Source: Marinobacter sp. AC-23 (lineage in GTDB: Bacteria; Pseudomonadota; Gammaproteobacteria; Pseudomonadales; Oleiphilaceae). From it: 43,047 bases of DNA. Of this stretch, positions 1 to 9,848 are shown one piece after another. The notes below the pieces were generated by a model. It saw only the letters and a program-made list of their open reading frames with translations. It was not told where the DNA came from and made no database searches. The stretch is taken from contig NZ_MBPP01000017.1 of assembly GCF_001858325.1 (NCBI RefSeq), positions 1 to 43,047 on the forward strand, written 5' to 3'. The position numbers and the translations under genes were made by a program. Position 1 is the first letter of the stretch. Each line of letters opens with the position of its first letter.

Positions 1-92
1 ATTAACACTAAAGCTACCAGCAAAATCCCCGTTGCTATCAGGAAGGCTTTCAGGCTTTTGGGTAAAGCCGGTAATCCTTTTTCTGTGTCCAT
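1..92 (-). CDS. Partial membrane protein, N-terminus only
   Basis: An ATG on the minus strand at 92-90 overlaps the hemW stop by one base (TAATG), which suggests translational coupling. The visible 30 residues begin MDTEKGLPALPKSLKAF and run into a hydrophobic stretch (about residues 18-30) typical of a first transmembrane helix. The rest lies beyond the left edge. I do not recognise the family; its place as the last visible gene of the metX-to-hemW operon is the only context. Confidence 0.6.
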   Translation of the reverse strand, partial: MDTEKGLPALPKSLKAFLIATGILLVALVL

Positions 93-1237
93 TACAGACG
101 CTCCAGCAGAGTGTTCAGATACCTTTGCCCCAGGCCGGTGGCCTGAAGCCGATCCTTAACCAGTAATTTATCTTCACGAAGCTTCTGAAGTTGTACCGCA
201 ACATCTGTGAGGGGTAAACCCGTACGTTCGTAAAAAAGGCTTTCATTCACCCCTTCACGTAGGCGCAGGGCGTTCATCAGGAACTCCAGGGGGAGCTCGT
301 CCACTTCAATTGTGTTGCTTCCAGCAGTACGGCTACCTATCCGGTTGAGGTAGGCATCTGGCTGCCGTGTTTTCCAGTAACGCTTGATGGTCCCATCGGG
401 AAGGCTGATTTTACCGTGACCACCCGCACCTAGGGCCAGGTAGTCCCCGAACGTCCAGTAATTAAGGTTATGCCGAGAGGCTTTGCCTTCTTGGCTCCAG
501 GCCGATATCTCGTAGTCGCTGAAACCCTGCTGGCGCAGGTATTTCCCGCCGCTCTGAGCGATCTCCCAGAGCTGGTCGTCGTCTGGTAGATCCGGTGGTC
601 GGCTGTAGAACTCTGTGTTGGGCTCCAGTGTTAGCTGGTACCACGAAAGGTGCGGCGGTTCATGGCTCATGGCCGTTTTGAGGTCTTCAAGCGCCTCGCT
701 TGGCGTCTGGCCCGGCAGGCCGTGCATCAGGTCCAGGTTGAAGTTATCGAAGCCTGCTTTTTTCGCAGCGTCAATCGCCCTGTGCGCAGCCGTGCTGTCG
801 TGAATGCGGCCAAGGGCTTTCAGATGAGCCGAGTTGAAGCTTTGCACACCAATAGACAGGCGGTTGATACCGGCTTCACGGAAGGCTTCAAAGCGACCTT
901 CTTCCAGCGTGCCTGGGTTGGCCTCCAGGGTGATTTCTGCATCCTCTGCAAAGGTCAGGCGCTCCCGTAGCCCTTTGAAAAGCTTCCGGTAAAAATCACC
1001 GCTCATGAGTGATGGCGTGCCACCGCCGATAAATACAGTTTCGACAGTGCGGCCAGGTGCCAAAGCAAGATCTTGGTCCAGATCTTCAAGCAGAGCGTTC
1101 AGGTAGGCGGATTCAGGAAGATCGTTCTGGAAAACATGGGAGTTAAAATCACAGTACGGGCACTTGCGCACGCACCAGGGCACGTGAATATACAGGCTCA
1201 GGGGTGGGGTGACTGGCACTGGTGCGAGTGTGGCCAC
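92..1237 (-). CDS. hemW: HemW-like radical SAM protein (heme chaperone)
   Basis: 381 aa, the usual length for HemW (formerly called coproporphyrinogen III oxidase-like HemN). The radical-SAM cluster motif CxxxCxxC is visible near residue 22 (WCVRKCPYCDF). It is followed by the GGGTPS motif (near 71) and the conserved ANPGT and GVQSFN motifs. HemW proteins bind a 4Fe-4S cluster and heme and are thought to deliver heme to respiratory enzymes; they lack the HemN-specific N-terminal residues needed for oxidase activity. The gene starts five bases after the rdgB stop and is in the same operon. The same rdgB-hemW pair is found in Pseudomonas. Confidence 0.95.
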   Translation of the reverse strand: MATLAPVPVTPPLSLYIHVPWCVRKCPYCDFNSHVFQNDLPESAYLNALLEDLDQDLALAPGRTVETVFIGGGTPSLMSGDFYRKLFKGLRERLTFAEDAEITLEANPGTLEEGRFEAFREAGINRLSIGVQSFNSAHLKALGRIHDSTAAHRAIDAAKKAGFDNFNLDLMHGLPGQTPSEALEDLKTAMSHEPPHLSWYQLTLEPNTEFYSRPPDLPDDDQLWEIAQSGGKYLRQQGFSDYEISAWSQEGKASRHNLNYWTFGDYLALGAGGHGKISLPDGTIKRYWKTRQPDAYLNRIGSRTAGSNTIEVDELPLEFLMNALRLREGVNESLFYERTGLPLTDVAVQLQKLREDKLLVKDRLQATGLGQRYLNTLLERL

Positions 1238-1242
1238 GGGGC

Positions 1243-1842
1243 TCAGGCCTCCGCCTTAAGTTGTTCCATCAGCAATACCAAAGCCCGGCCCCGGTGGCTG
1301 ATCCGGTTTTTCTCGTCCCGGGTGAGCTCAGATGCGCTGCAGTTTTTTTCCGGGCAAAGAAAGATCGGGTCGTAGCCGAACCCGCCATCGCCCTGTGGTG
1401 CCCTGAGAATTGTTCCCGGCCAACGGCCGTGACAAATAATTGGTGTGGGGTCATCAGCGTGGCGCAGGTAAACCAGTACACAGTGAAACTGTGCGCCACG
1501 TTGGCCGTCGGGCACATTCGCCATGGTCTTCAGAAGGGCGTTGAGATTATCTTGATCGGAAGCGCCAGCCCCTGCGTACCGTGCCGAGCGAACACCGGGA
1601 GCGCCGCCCAGTGCGTCCACGGCCAGGCCGCTGTCATCAGCCAGTGCGGGCAAGCCAGTTTCCCGGGCTGCGTGGCGCGCTTTGAGGATGGCATTTTCCA
1701 CAAAGGTAACCGCCGGCTCTTCGGCTTCGCCAACGCCCAGTTCGCCCTGGGGCACTGGCGCAAGGTTTAGTGGCGCAAGTAGCTGGGTAAATTCGCTGAT
1801 CTTGCCTTTGTTGTTACTGGCAATAACAAGTTGCTTGGGCAT
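1243..1842 (-). CDS. rdgB: RdgB/HAM1 non-canonical purine NTP pyrophosphatase
   Basis: 199 aa, full length for the Ham1/RdgB family, which hydrolyses dITP, XTP and ITP to monophosphates and keeps deaminated purines out of DNA. Family motifs seen in order are SNNKGK near the N-terminus, ADDSGL around residue 68, [11 protein letters not shown] around 150 and SHRGRA near the C-terminus. It lies seven bases downstream of the DUF4426 gene and five bases upstream of hemW, so all are probably co-transcribed from metX. Confidence 0.96.
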   Translation of the reverse strand: MPKQLVIASNNKGKISEFTQLLAPLNLAPVPQGELGVGEAEEPAVTFVENAILKARHAARETGLPALADDSGLAVDALGGAPGVRSARYAGAGASDQDNLNALLKTMANVPDGQRGAQFHCVLVYLRHADDPTPIICHGRWPGTILRAPQGDGGFGYDPIFLCPEKNCSASELTRDEKNRISHRGRALVLLMEQLKAEA

Positions 1843-1849
1843 AGCTCGC

Positions 1850-2308
1850 TCAGTCGCTGAAAAGAGTGTGGGCGAATCGTACCGGCAGTTCCCGGCTATG
1901 GCCGGTAGGGCGAGCGGTCACGTTAAATGTCAACAGTTCGCCGGATGAGTACTGGTACTGGGCAATAAAGTAGACGGAGTCTCCGTCTTGTATTCTGCGG
2001 AAGGCGAGGAACTTTACCTGCTGGATGTCGTTTGAAACCTTGCCTTCCACCTGGCCTGATACAGGTTTAAGAACGCCGCTTTCGTTTTCCTGCATGATGG
2101 AAATGTTAACTATGCCAATGCCCCTGCTGCGCTGCAGATTGTTGGCTTTTGCGGTTTCGGCAGTCAAAAAGGTGCTGGGAAGTACGCTCCAATGCACCTG
2201 GTAGTCTCCGAAGCTTTCAGAACCGGCATGGGCAGGAAGGCTGAGCAGGGTGGCGAACAAGGCTACGGCTGCCATGGTAAGAGTGTTGTGCAGGGTTTTA
2301 TTCATCAT
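1850..2308 (-). CDS. DUF4426 secreted protein
   Basis: About 152 aa. The start ATGATGAATAAA overlaps the end of metW, so initiation at 2308 or 2305 is translationally coupled. Residues 1-28 form a clean signal peptide ending in LPAHA-G. The mature part is beta-rich and matches DUF4426, a small periplasmic family of unknown function. Its standard position is between metW and rdgB, as in Pseudomonas. No catalytic motif is recognisable. The family assignment rests on position and general resemblance. Confidence 0.85.
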   Translation of the reverse strand: MMNKTLHNTLTMAAVALFATLLSLPAHAGSESFGDYQVHWSVLPSTFLTAETAKANNLQRSRGIGIVNISIMQENESGVLKPVSGQVEGKVSNDIQQVKFLAFRRIQDGDSVYFIAQYQYSSGELLTFNVTARPTGHSRELPVRFAHTLFSD

Positions 2309-2909
2309 TGCTGTTCTCTCGGGTAATGCGGTAGATGGCGATTTCTCCCAACAGGTTTGGCCAAAAGCGTGCCAGCCAACTGTTCTGATGCTGGCCGTCC
2401 ACCACACGACGGCTTTTGATTCGAATACCTTTCTGGCGGCATAGGGCTTCAAAATCCTTGAACGTGCACAGCCGTATGTTGGGCGTGTTATACCACTTAT
2501 ACGGCAGAGCGTCGGATTCGGGCATACGGCCAATGAGAGCCAGACCCCAGCGCAGGCGCCAGTGGGCAAAGTTTGGGAAGGTGACTATGCCTTCACCGCC
2601 AAGGCGCAGCATTTCATCGAGTACTTTATCTGGCCGACGAACGGCCTGCAGTGCCTGGGTCATCAGTACAATGTCAAAACTGTTGTCTTCAAAGTTATCC
2701 AGGCCCTGGGTATCCAGGTTCTGCTCAATCACCGAGACGCCACGGTTCATACACGTCGTTATGTGATCCGGGTTAATCTCCAGACCAAAACCACTGGCGT
2801 TACGTTCCCGTTTCAGGAAATCGAGAAGGGTGCCGTCGCCGCAGCCAAGATCCAGCACGTGATGGCCCGGCTTTACCCACTGCTGAATAATTTCAAGATC
2901 GGCCCTCAT
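2298..2909 (-). CDS. metW: MetW, methionine biosynthesis methyltransferase-like protein
   Basis: 203 aa with the class I SAM-dependent methyltransferase fold. The SAM-binding loop [12 protein letters not shown] is near residue 20, and an acidic GLEINPD motif follows. MetW pairs with MetX in many proteobacteria and is needed for homoserine acylation. Its start overlaps the metX stop (ATGA), a strong sign of coupling. Length and motifs are intact. Confidence 0.95.
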   Translation of the reverse strand: MRADLEIIQQWVKPGHHVLDLGCGDGTLLDFLKRERNASGFGLEINPDHITTCMNRGVSVIEQNLDTQGLDNFEDNSFDIVLMTQALQAVRRPDKVLDEMLRLGGEGIVTFPNFAHWRLRWGLALIGRMPESDALPYKWYNTPNIRLCTFKDFEALCRQKGIRIKSRRVVDGQHQNSWLARFWPNLLGEIAIYRITRENSNDE

Positions 2910-4054
2910 GCGCCCACCTCCCGTGCAACCCGGTCCATATACGCGGTGAAGATGGCCGTATAGCGGGGGGTTGGAATCAAAAATGCGTCGTGGCCCCAGG
3001 GCGCATCAATCTCTGCGTAGCTCACCTTGCGGCGTGCGGCGATCATCGCATTCACCATTTCTTCAGAGCGGGCAGGTGTAAAACGCCAGTCGGTGCTGAA
3101 CGACAGCACCAAAAACTCACAGCGTGCTTTGGCTAGCGCTTTGGACAAGTCGCCGCCAAATTCATAAGACGGGTCAAAGTAGTCCAGCGCCCGGGTCATC
3201 AATAAGTAGGTATTTGCATCAAAACTCTCCGAGAAGCGCTCACCTTGATACCGGAGGTAGCTCTCCACCTGAAACTCAGCGTCGTAACCAAATTTGTAGG
3301 CCTGGTCTCTCAGCTCACGGCCAAACTTCTCGCCCATGGAAGCATCGGACAGATAGGTGATGTGCCCTACCATCCGCGCTAGCATCAGGCCCCTGCGGGG
3401 CAGAGTATTGAAATCGTGGTATCGGCCTTGGTGGAATTCCTGGTCTGAGGTGATCGCCTGTCGCGCTACCTCATTAAATGCAATGTTCTGGGCTGTTAGG
3501 CGGGGGCTGGAGGCAACGGCTACAGAGTGATTCAAGCGGTCTGGGTAGTCCAAACTCCATTGCAATGCTTGCATGCCGCCAAGAGAACCACCTACCACAG
3601 CGGCCCAGCATTCGATGCCCAGGCGGTCGGCCAACAGTGCTTGGCTTTTTACCCAATCACTTACTGTGATAACCGGAAAGTCGGGGCCGTAGGGCTTGCC
3701 TGTCGCAGGGTTGTTTGAGCTGGGGCCCGTGCTGCCATGACAGCCACCCAGGTTGTTAAGGCTGACCACGAAAAAACGGTTGGTATCCACGGGCTTTCCA
3801 GGCCCTATGCAAGTGTCCCACCAGCCAGGTTTGCGATCTTCCATGGAGTGATAGCCGGCGGCATGATGATGGCCGCTCAGGGCATGGCATATGAGTACGG
3901 CGTTGCTGCGGTCAGCATTTAGCTTGCCATAGGTTTCCACCACCAGATCATAGCGTTCGAGTGCGTGGCCGCATGCGAGTTCGATAGGCGTTTCAAAATG
4001 GTACGTCTGCGGGGTCACTACCCCGACAGAATCCACGGGCAGGGAATCGGGCAT
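2906..4054 (-). CDS. metX: MetX homoserine O-acyltransferase
   Basis: 382 aa alpha/beta-hydrolase fold enzyme that acylates homoserine in methionine synthesis. The nucleophile elbow GGSLGGMQ (Ser near residue 160), a catalytic Asp in the FSTDWRF segment and a His in the WGHDAF segment near the C-terminus are all visible. The [12 protein letters not shown] segment is typical. In gammaproteobacteria that pair metX with metW the acyl donor is often succinyl-CoA rather than acetyl-CoA; the sequence alone does not settle which. It is the first gene of the operon leading to hemW. The upstream 135 bases hold no gene. Confidence 0.95.
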   Translation of the reverse strand: MPDSLPVDSVGVVTPQTYHFETPIELACGHALERYDLVVETYGKLNADRSNAVLICHALSGHHHAAGYHSMEDRKPGWWDTCIGPGKPVDTNRFFVVSLNNLGGCHGSTGPSSNNPATGKPYGPDFPVITVSDWVKSQALLADRLGIECWAAVVGGSLGGMQALQWSLDYPDRLNHSVAVASSPRLTAQNIAFNEVARQAITSDQEFHQGRYHDFNTLPRRGLMLARMVGHITYLSDASMGEKFGRELRDQAYKFGYDAEFQVESYLRYQGERFSESFDANTYLLMTRALDYFDPSYEFGGDLSKALAKARCEFLVLSFSTDWRFTPARSEEMVNAMIAARRKVSYAEIDAPWGHDAFLIPTPRYTAIFTAYMDRVAREVGA

Positions 4055-4189
4055 CGGCGCGACAGGTTCCTGGTTCGGTCTGTTAGTAACTGCTTTGCTG
4101 GATAGGACAAAAACCTACACCAGCTCAGCAGTCTAAAGGCGGGCCGTCATGGCTGCAACCGACAGGCAACGTTATGGCCAGGCTAGGAG

Positions 4190-6152
4190 CTAAATTGCGC
4201 CGGAGATATTGACCACTTTTTGTTGGATCATGGTTGGCGCGGGCTTGCGGATTTGCCGCTGCATGGTGTCTGCCAACTCCAGCTGGCGACGCAAATCGCT
4301 GATTGTGTTGCTCAACCGTTCGCGTTCGGAGCGGCTGTCACGATCGCTTCTCACCATATCCCGAAGGCGTCGTATCTGGTGCTCCAGCAGCTGTTTTTGT
4401 TCCATGGAGTACTGCATGATTGGCAACAGTGCTTCTGAGGGCCAACGCTCCACATCCATACGTACGCGGGTGTGCAAGGTTCTGGCCTCACCCACCACCA
4501 CATTGGAAAAGCGCTGCACCAGAATAGACTGTTCGGTCAACAGGTTCTTAGGGCTTGTGCGGAAACGCCGGGCTTTTTTGCGCAGCTCCCTCACCGCAAT
4601 CACATGTCGGCCTGCACGCAATGGAATAGGCTCCAGATGCCGGGCGCGGGTATCTTCGTTATAGCGGCGATAAATAGCGCCAACCATTTTCTCCGCAAGG
4701 CGGCCTTCGCTGAGCAAATTGCTGAAATCACTTTCAAGAAGCTCAAAAAACTGGTCCATGGAGCTGTTCATACCTGCGGTGGTCCAGCTTTTCGACATGC
4801 TTTTTTTGATCTTGGCCGCATGGGCCTCAAAGCGGTCCTCGTTTACCAGGTTTTTTAGCATGTCACCCTGAGAGCCCATAAGCCGGCGGCTTGAGCGCAG
4901 TGTGATCAGTTTTTTGTAGTAAAAGTCATAGTCTTTTTGGGCGCGGTCGGCCAGCCGGCTCAGAGCTGCTTTGTCCATGGTAACGCCAGAGCATGCCTGA
5001 AACTCTTCTTCAAGAGAGCTGAGGCGGGTCTGCATAGCCGCTTGGCTGTTTTGTAGCATACCTAGCAGGTCGTTGATCAGGCTCTGGGTAATCAACTGTT
5101 CTTTGTGCATCAGAATGCGCTGGATAATCAGCTGTTCCAGGTTGCCAATGTTGGAACGGTCGAACAGGTCCTTGTTTTTTCGAACCCGTGCGATCAATCC
5201 CTGTTTGGCAGACAGCGGAATGACATCCTGTTGGCGGATGCCAGATGGTCGGCTGTGTATCCGCGCACCCGTTCAATGGCTTCGTTTGTATGCTTGTCGC
5301 CCTGTAGGTCATCCCACAGCACGTCAACTTTGTTCAGTACCGCAAATCGCCCGGCACGGTGGTCGGCGTGCTCGGTATCGATGTGCTCTTTCCAGATAGT
5401 CATATCGCTGGCGGTAACGCCCGTATCGGCGCTTAGCACAAAGATAATCGCGTGGGCTCGCGGCAGCATGCTGATGGTGAGCTCTGGCTCGGAGCCAAGG
5501 GCGTTTAGCCCGGTGTGTCGAGAATGCGCAGGCCACGTTCAAATAGCGGGTGGCGGATACTGATTTGGGCATTGCGCCAGGCAGGGACTAAAACCTTGCC
5601 GGGATTGTTGCGGTCATGCTCAAGCATGCCTTCGTCAAAACCCAAGGCGCGCGCCTCTGCGGTGGAAACGGCTTTTACCCGTGCGACTTCACCCAAAACT
5701 TCGCGCATTATTTCAGGGTCGCGCTCGTCCAGATCGTGTTTTACCCAACGTTCCGGCTGTTTGCGCAACTGTTGTAGTGACAGGTCACCAATGCGGGTCT
5801 CAATGGGGAGTAGCAGCAGGTAATTTTCGTTGGCGTTGCGGTCAAAAAACAGCTCGGTTGGACACATGGTTGTGCGGCCCGCTTGTGAGGGCAGCATGCG
5901 TTGACCAAACTCAGAGAAGAACAGAGCGTTAATCAGCTCTGTTTTGCCACGGGAATACTCGCCAACAAATGCAATGGTGAGCTCGTCTTCAACAAGGAGC
6001 TCCAACCCGTGGCGGATACGCGCGCTAATGTCGTCCGAGAATAGGTTGTTGTCCTGAAGCCACAGCCGGTAGCGGCCGATCTGGCGGATCAGCTCTTTTT
6101 TCCAGTTGTGGTAGGCCTCTACCTGCTGGGTCAGATTTCCCTGAAGACTCAT
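4190..6152 (-). CDS. Dynamin-like large GTPase, broken by two 1-base deletions
   Basis: Three minus-strand pieces (6152-5505, 5511-5194, 5235-4190) form one protein of about 650 aa. The GTPase domain comes first: G1 GEYSRGKTEL (near residue 63), G3 DTPG (near 213) and G4 NKVD. A long helical, coiled-coil-rich C-terminal half follows, as in bacterial dynamins, which act in membrane remodelling or stress tolerance. The first shift falls right after DTPG, at 5508-5512, where one G is missing (expected DTPGLNALGSEPE). The second is near 5230 (expected SANQDVIPLSAKQG). Both restore perfect reading with one added base, so sequencing error is likelier than decay. It sits between metX and yggT. Confidence 0.85.
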
Positions 6153-6312
6153 CGGATTTTCCTTCTACACAGCTTTCGGCATTCCCCGAGCAAAATCTCT
6201 GGAACCTGCATGGTGGGGAGGACAAATTAATTGTCGGTAATACTAGCTTGTTACAATAAGATTTGCGGCCGGGTGTTTCTGGGTGTGTGGCAATTGTCGA
6301 CAGACTTTACAT

Positions 6313-6352
6313 AAAAAAAGCCGCAAAATCATATAGATGAGTTTGCGGCTTT
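6313..6352 (-). terminator. Rho-independent terminator after yggT
   Basis: A perfect 11-bp stem (AAAGCCGCAAA at 6317-6327 pairs with TTTGCGGCTTT at 6342-6352) has a 14-base loop. On the minus strand the stem is followed by a run of T (complement of the A-run 6313-6319). It would terminate transcription of yggS-proC-yggT before the dynamin-like gene. The rest of 6153-6405 holds no gene. Confidence 0.85.
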
Positions 6353-6405
6353 CAAGTCAGGCGATTTGTGGAAATCTGTAACAAATTGTTTATTTGAGAC
6401 GTGGT

Positions 6406-6990
6406 TTACAATCCTAGGCCGATTGCTCCAAGGCCCGCTGCCACCTTCATGTGCTCTATAACAACCGAAAGGACGTTCAGAATGATGAAAACAATAATTG
6501 GTGACAGATCCAGTCCGCCCATGGACGGCATCATGTTGCGCACCGGGCGCATGACGGGCTCTGTGATCTGCGCGACCAGTTGAATAGCAGGATGCCCGCT
6601 GCCGGGAGCAATCCAGCTAACCACAACCACGGCGATAACAGACCAGAAGTAGATTTTAACGATCAGGTCCAGAACGTTCAGCACTGCCCACACCAACAGT
6701 GTGAGTGGGTTGAATGCAGGAATGCCGCCATTCAAGGCTACAAGAATCAGAAAGAAAGTGATGGCCTGAATGAGAACGGCAAGCACCAGAGCTGCGCCAT
6801 CAATGCTGCCCCAGCCCGGAATAACACGGCGCAAGGGCTTTAGCAGGGGGTTCGTGGCCTTAACCGCAAACTGGGAGATCGGGTTATAAAAGTCGGCCCG
6901 GGCCAACTGCAGCAAAAAGCGCAGTAATATTATCGTCATGTAAAAAGTGGATGCGATCAGCAGGATTGTAATCAGGATGTCTGCCAGCAT
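6406..6990 (-). CDS. yggT: YggT family membrane protein
   Basis: 194 aa with two tandem YGGT repeats, each a pair of hydrophobic helices carrying the conserved P-[IV]-[ML]-[RK]-P type motif (NPLLKPLRRVIP in the first, EPVMRPVRNMMP in the second). The function is poorly known; roles in osmotic tolerance or cell-envelope/division assembly are proposed for the family. It follows proC by 30 bases in the conserved yggS-proC-yggT operon. Confidence 0.93.
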   Translation of the reverse strand: MLADILITILLIASTFYMTIILLRFLLQLARADFYNPISQFAVKATNPLLKPLRRVIPGWGSIDGAALVLAVLIQAITFFLILVALNGGIPAFNPLTLLVWAVLNVLDLIVKIYFWSVIAVVVVSWIAPGSGHPAIQLVAQITEPVMRPVRNMMPSMGGLDLSPIIVFIILNVLSVVIEHMKVAAGLGAIGLGL

Positions 6991-7020
6991 GTAGCTGTTT
7001 CTCCGTTGTCAGTGACTGTT

Positions 7021-7854
7021 TTACTCTTTGCCTGCCAGTTCTTTGGCCATTTCTTCTGAGCGGTTGTAAGCAGCGTTATACGCCTTCTTCACTAGGTCAC
7101 GCATGCCACCTTCTTCAAACGTATTCACCGCTTGCTCTGTTGTGCCACCCGGTGACATTACGTTCTTCTTCAGTTGTGCCGGGTCATGCTCACTTTTTGC
7201 CGCCATTTCTGCCGCCCCTGCCATGGTCTGAACGGCAAGTTGCCGGGCCGTTTTCGGATTTACGCCGGCTTCGGTTGCCGCGGCCTCAAGCGATTCTAAC
7301 ATCAGGAAGAAATACGCAGGGCCGCTGCCCGAAAGCGCCGTTACGCCGTGCAGCAAAGCTTCATCTTCAACCCACACTGCGAGGCCGATGCCTTCAAAAA
7401 TCGATTGCACCATCTCCTTCTGGGGGCCAGAAACACCTTCGCTGGCAAAAAGCCCCGCTGCACCCTTGCCCACCAGAGAAGGGGTGTTCGGCATTACTCG
7501 CACAATAGGTAAGCCACCGCCAAGCCATTCATCAAGTGTATCCGTGCCAAGGCCAGCCGCGATAGACACCATCAGCGGGCGGGTGTTCTGGGCGATGGGG
7601 GCAATGTCGCGGCACACATCCGCCATGGCCTGTGGCTTCACCGCGAGAACAACCATGTCAGCTTGCTGGGCGCAGTAACGGTTGTCTGTTGTTACGCTAA
7701 TCCCAAAGCGTTTGCGAATAGATTGCAGGTGGTCGTCGTTCGGGGCGCTGGCCCAGATACTGCTGGCTTTAAAGCCGCTGTCCAGCATGCCGCCAATAAT
7801 GGCGCTGGCCATGTTGCCGGCCCCGATAAACGAAACGGTAGGTGATTTGCTCAA
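7021..7854 (-). CDS. proC: Pyrroline-5-carboxylate reductase
   Basis: 277 aa, full length. An N-terminal Rossmann motif FIGAGNMASAIIGG binds NAD(P)H. The C-terminal ALSGSGPAYFF and SPGGTTEQA motifs form the substrate site of ProC. It catalyses the last step of proline synthesis, P5C to L-proline. It is in the operon after yggS, with about 60 bases between them. Confidence 0.96.
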   Translation of the reverse strand: MSKSPTVSFIGAGNMASAIIGGMLDSGFKASSIWASAPNDDHLQSIRKRFGISVTTDNRYCAQQADMVVLAVKPQAMADVCRDIAPIAQNTRPLMVSIAAGLGTDTLDEWLGGGLPIVRVMPNTPSLVGKGAAGLFASEGVSGPQKEMVQSIFEGIGLAVWVEDEALLHGVTALSGSGPAYFFLMLESLEAAATEAGVNPKTARQLAVQTMAGAAEMAAKSEHDPAQLKKNVMSPGGTTEQAVNTFEEGGMRDLVKKAYNAAYNRSEEMAKELAGKE

Positions 7855-7915
7855 GGTTTGCTCCAGCGGTTATTCGGTTAGACATTGGCCCCGATAATAG
7901 CAGGAACCAGCCAGT

Positions 7916-8620
7916 TCAGCTCTTCGGTGCTCTACCTCCAAAGATTGCCGTACCAATGCGAACCCAAGTGGCACCTGCCGCAATCGCCAGCTCAAGGTCG
8001 CCAGACATGCCCATAGACAAAGTGTCTAGTGGTCCGGCTTTCGGGTGTTCCTGCCTTAGCTCTTTCAGGGTGTTGGCAAGCTTGCGAAAGCTTGCGCTCA
8101 AGGCAGGTTCTGTTTGATCCGGATCCGGGATTGCCATCAGCCCCCTGAGTGAAAGCCCGGGTAGCAGGCTTATCTGTGAAACCAGTTCTGGTAATTCCTC
8201 TGGCTGGCACCCGGATTTGCTCGGTTCATTGTTAATATTAACTTGCAGGCAAATATTCAAGGGGGCTAGGCCTGTCTCCCGTTGTTCGTTGAGGCGGCGG
8301 GCCACTTTCAAACGGTCCACGCTGTGCACCCAAGAAAAAGCCGAGGCGATTTGCCGGGTTTTATTGGACTGTATGGGGCCAATAAAGTGCCAGTCGATAT
8401 CCTTCAAATCGTGTAGCTCGGCCATCTTGTCCAAGGCCTCTTGAAGGTAATTCTCCCCAAATGCCCGCTGGCCTGCAGCCACAGCCTCCCGAAGTTCTTG
8501 TGCCGTGCGGGTTTTGCTAACCGCCAACAGGCTCACAGAACCGGGTTCACGGCCCGCCTGCAATGTTGCTTTTTGTATGAGTCGGGTTACGCTCCCGAGG
8601 TTGTCTGCTATGCTGCCCAT
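7916..8620 (-). CDS. yggS: YggS/PLPBP pyridoxal phosphate homeostasis protein
   Basis: 234 aa. The family lysine that carries PLP lies in LLAVSKT (near residue 35). The HFIGPIQSNK motif and the C-terminal SMGMSGDLELAI and RIGTAIFG motifs are present. Members buffer free PLP and affect amino-acid pools. It is the first gene of the yggS-proC-yggT operon and divergent from pilT. Confidence 0.96.
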   Translation of the reverse strand: MGSIADNLGSVTRLIQKATLQAGREPGSVSLLAVSKTRTAQELREAVAAGQRAFGENYLQEALDKMAELHDLKDIDWHFIGPIQSNKTRQIASAFSWVHSVDRLKVARRLNEQRETGLAPLNICLQVNINNEPSKSGCQPEELPELVSQISLLPGLSLRGLMAIPDPDQTEPALSASFRKLANTLKELRQEHPKAGPLDTLSMGMSGDLELAIAAGATWVRIGTAIFGGRAPKS

Positions 8621-8759
8621 AGTATGAAATAGTCGCGTTTGGTCTGCCAGTTCTATGGCGACACGTTACTCGCAGGTCACTGAAATGCCAAGTGATCAGA
8701 GTAGGCTTATGCCGCACAGACGCAGCCTGGTTAAAAGAAAAAGTCTTCCGAGGACTTCT

Positions 8760-9793
8760 ATGGATATTACTGAACTGCTTGCCTTCTCGGCGAAACAGGG
8801 TGCGTCTGATTTGCACCTTTCTGCCGGCCTGCCCCCGATGATCCGTGTTGATGGCGATGTTCGCCGTATCAACTTCCGCCTCTGGAGCATAAAGAAGTTC
8901 ACGGGCTGATCTACGACATCATGAACGACAAGCAGCGCAAGGACTACGAGGAATTTCTTGAAACCGATTTTTCCTTTGAAGTGCCTGGTGTCGCCCGCTT
9001 CCGTGTGAACGCTTTTAATCAGAACCGGGGTGCTGGTGCTGTTTTTCGGACCATTCCCTCGAAAGTACTTACGATGGAAGACCTTGGCATGGGCCAAGTG
9101 TTCAAGGATGTGTCTTCTGTGCCCCGTGGGCTTGTGCTGGTAACCGGGCCAACGGGTTCCGGTAAATCCACCACCTTGGCAGCGATGGTTGATTACATCA
9201 ACGACACTCGCTACGAGCACATTCTTACCGTAGAAGACCCGATCGAATTTGTGCACGACTCTAAAAAATGCCTGGTTAACCAACGTGAAGTGCACCGGGA
9301 TACTCTAGGTTTTAATGAGGCCCTGCGCTCCGCTCTGCGGGAAGATCCTGACATTATTTTGGTAGGTGAGCTGCGAGATCTTGAAACCATTCGCCTGGCC
9401 CTTACGGCGGCAGAAACAGGCCACCTGGTGTTTGGCACCCTACACACCACCTCTGCTGCAAAAACCATTGACCGGGTTGTAGACGTGTTCCCGGCGGAAG
9501 AAAAATCCATGGTGCGCTCGATGCTTTCCGAGTCGCTGCAGGCTGTTGTATCCCAGACCCTCATGAAAAAAATGGGCGGCGGTCGAATAGCGGCCCATGA
9601 GATTATGATTGGCACGGCTGCCATCCGTAACCTCATTCGTGAGGATAAAATCGCCCAGATGTACTCATCCATTCAAACGGGTGGTTCGTTGGGAATGCAG
9701 ACCCTAGACCAGTGCCTTGAGCGCTTGTTGCAAAAAGGCCTTATTTCTCGGGACGCTGCGCGGCTTAAGGCGAAAATGCCAGATAATTTCTGA
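8760..9793 (+). CDS. pilT: PilT twitching-motility ATPase, split by one missing base
   Basis: Start ATG at 8760 (MDITELLAFSAKQGASDLHL), the usual PilT N-terminus. The frame breaks near 8873: one added C in AACTTCCGCC restores INLPPLEHKEVHGLIY and joins the 8921-9793 frame, giving about 344 aa. Walker A TGPTGSGKST, the Asp box, Walker B ILVGELRD and the His box TGHLVFGTLHT are intact, as is the C-terminal region. PilT powers type IV pilus retraction at the inner membrane. The adjacent pilU is intact. A single missing base in an otherwise perfect gene suggests a sequence error. Confidence 0.93.
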
Positions 9794-9848
9794 TTTAACC
9801 CCCAGCTTTCACCGGGCAGTCTTATATAAAAAGTACAGGTAACTAAAA

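Noticed and set aside
650..970. Plus-strand open frames within hemW and similar antisense frames throughout
   Set aside because: They lie opposite well-conserved genes, lack ribosome sites and show no family features.
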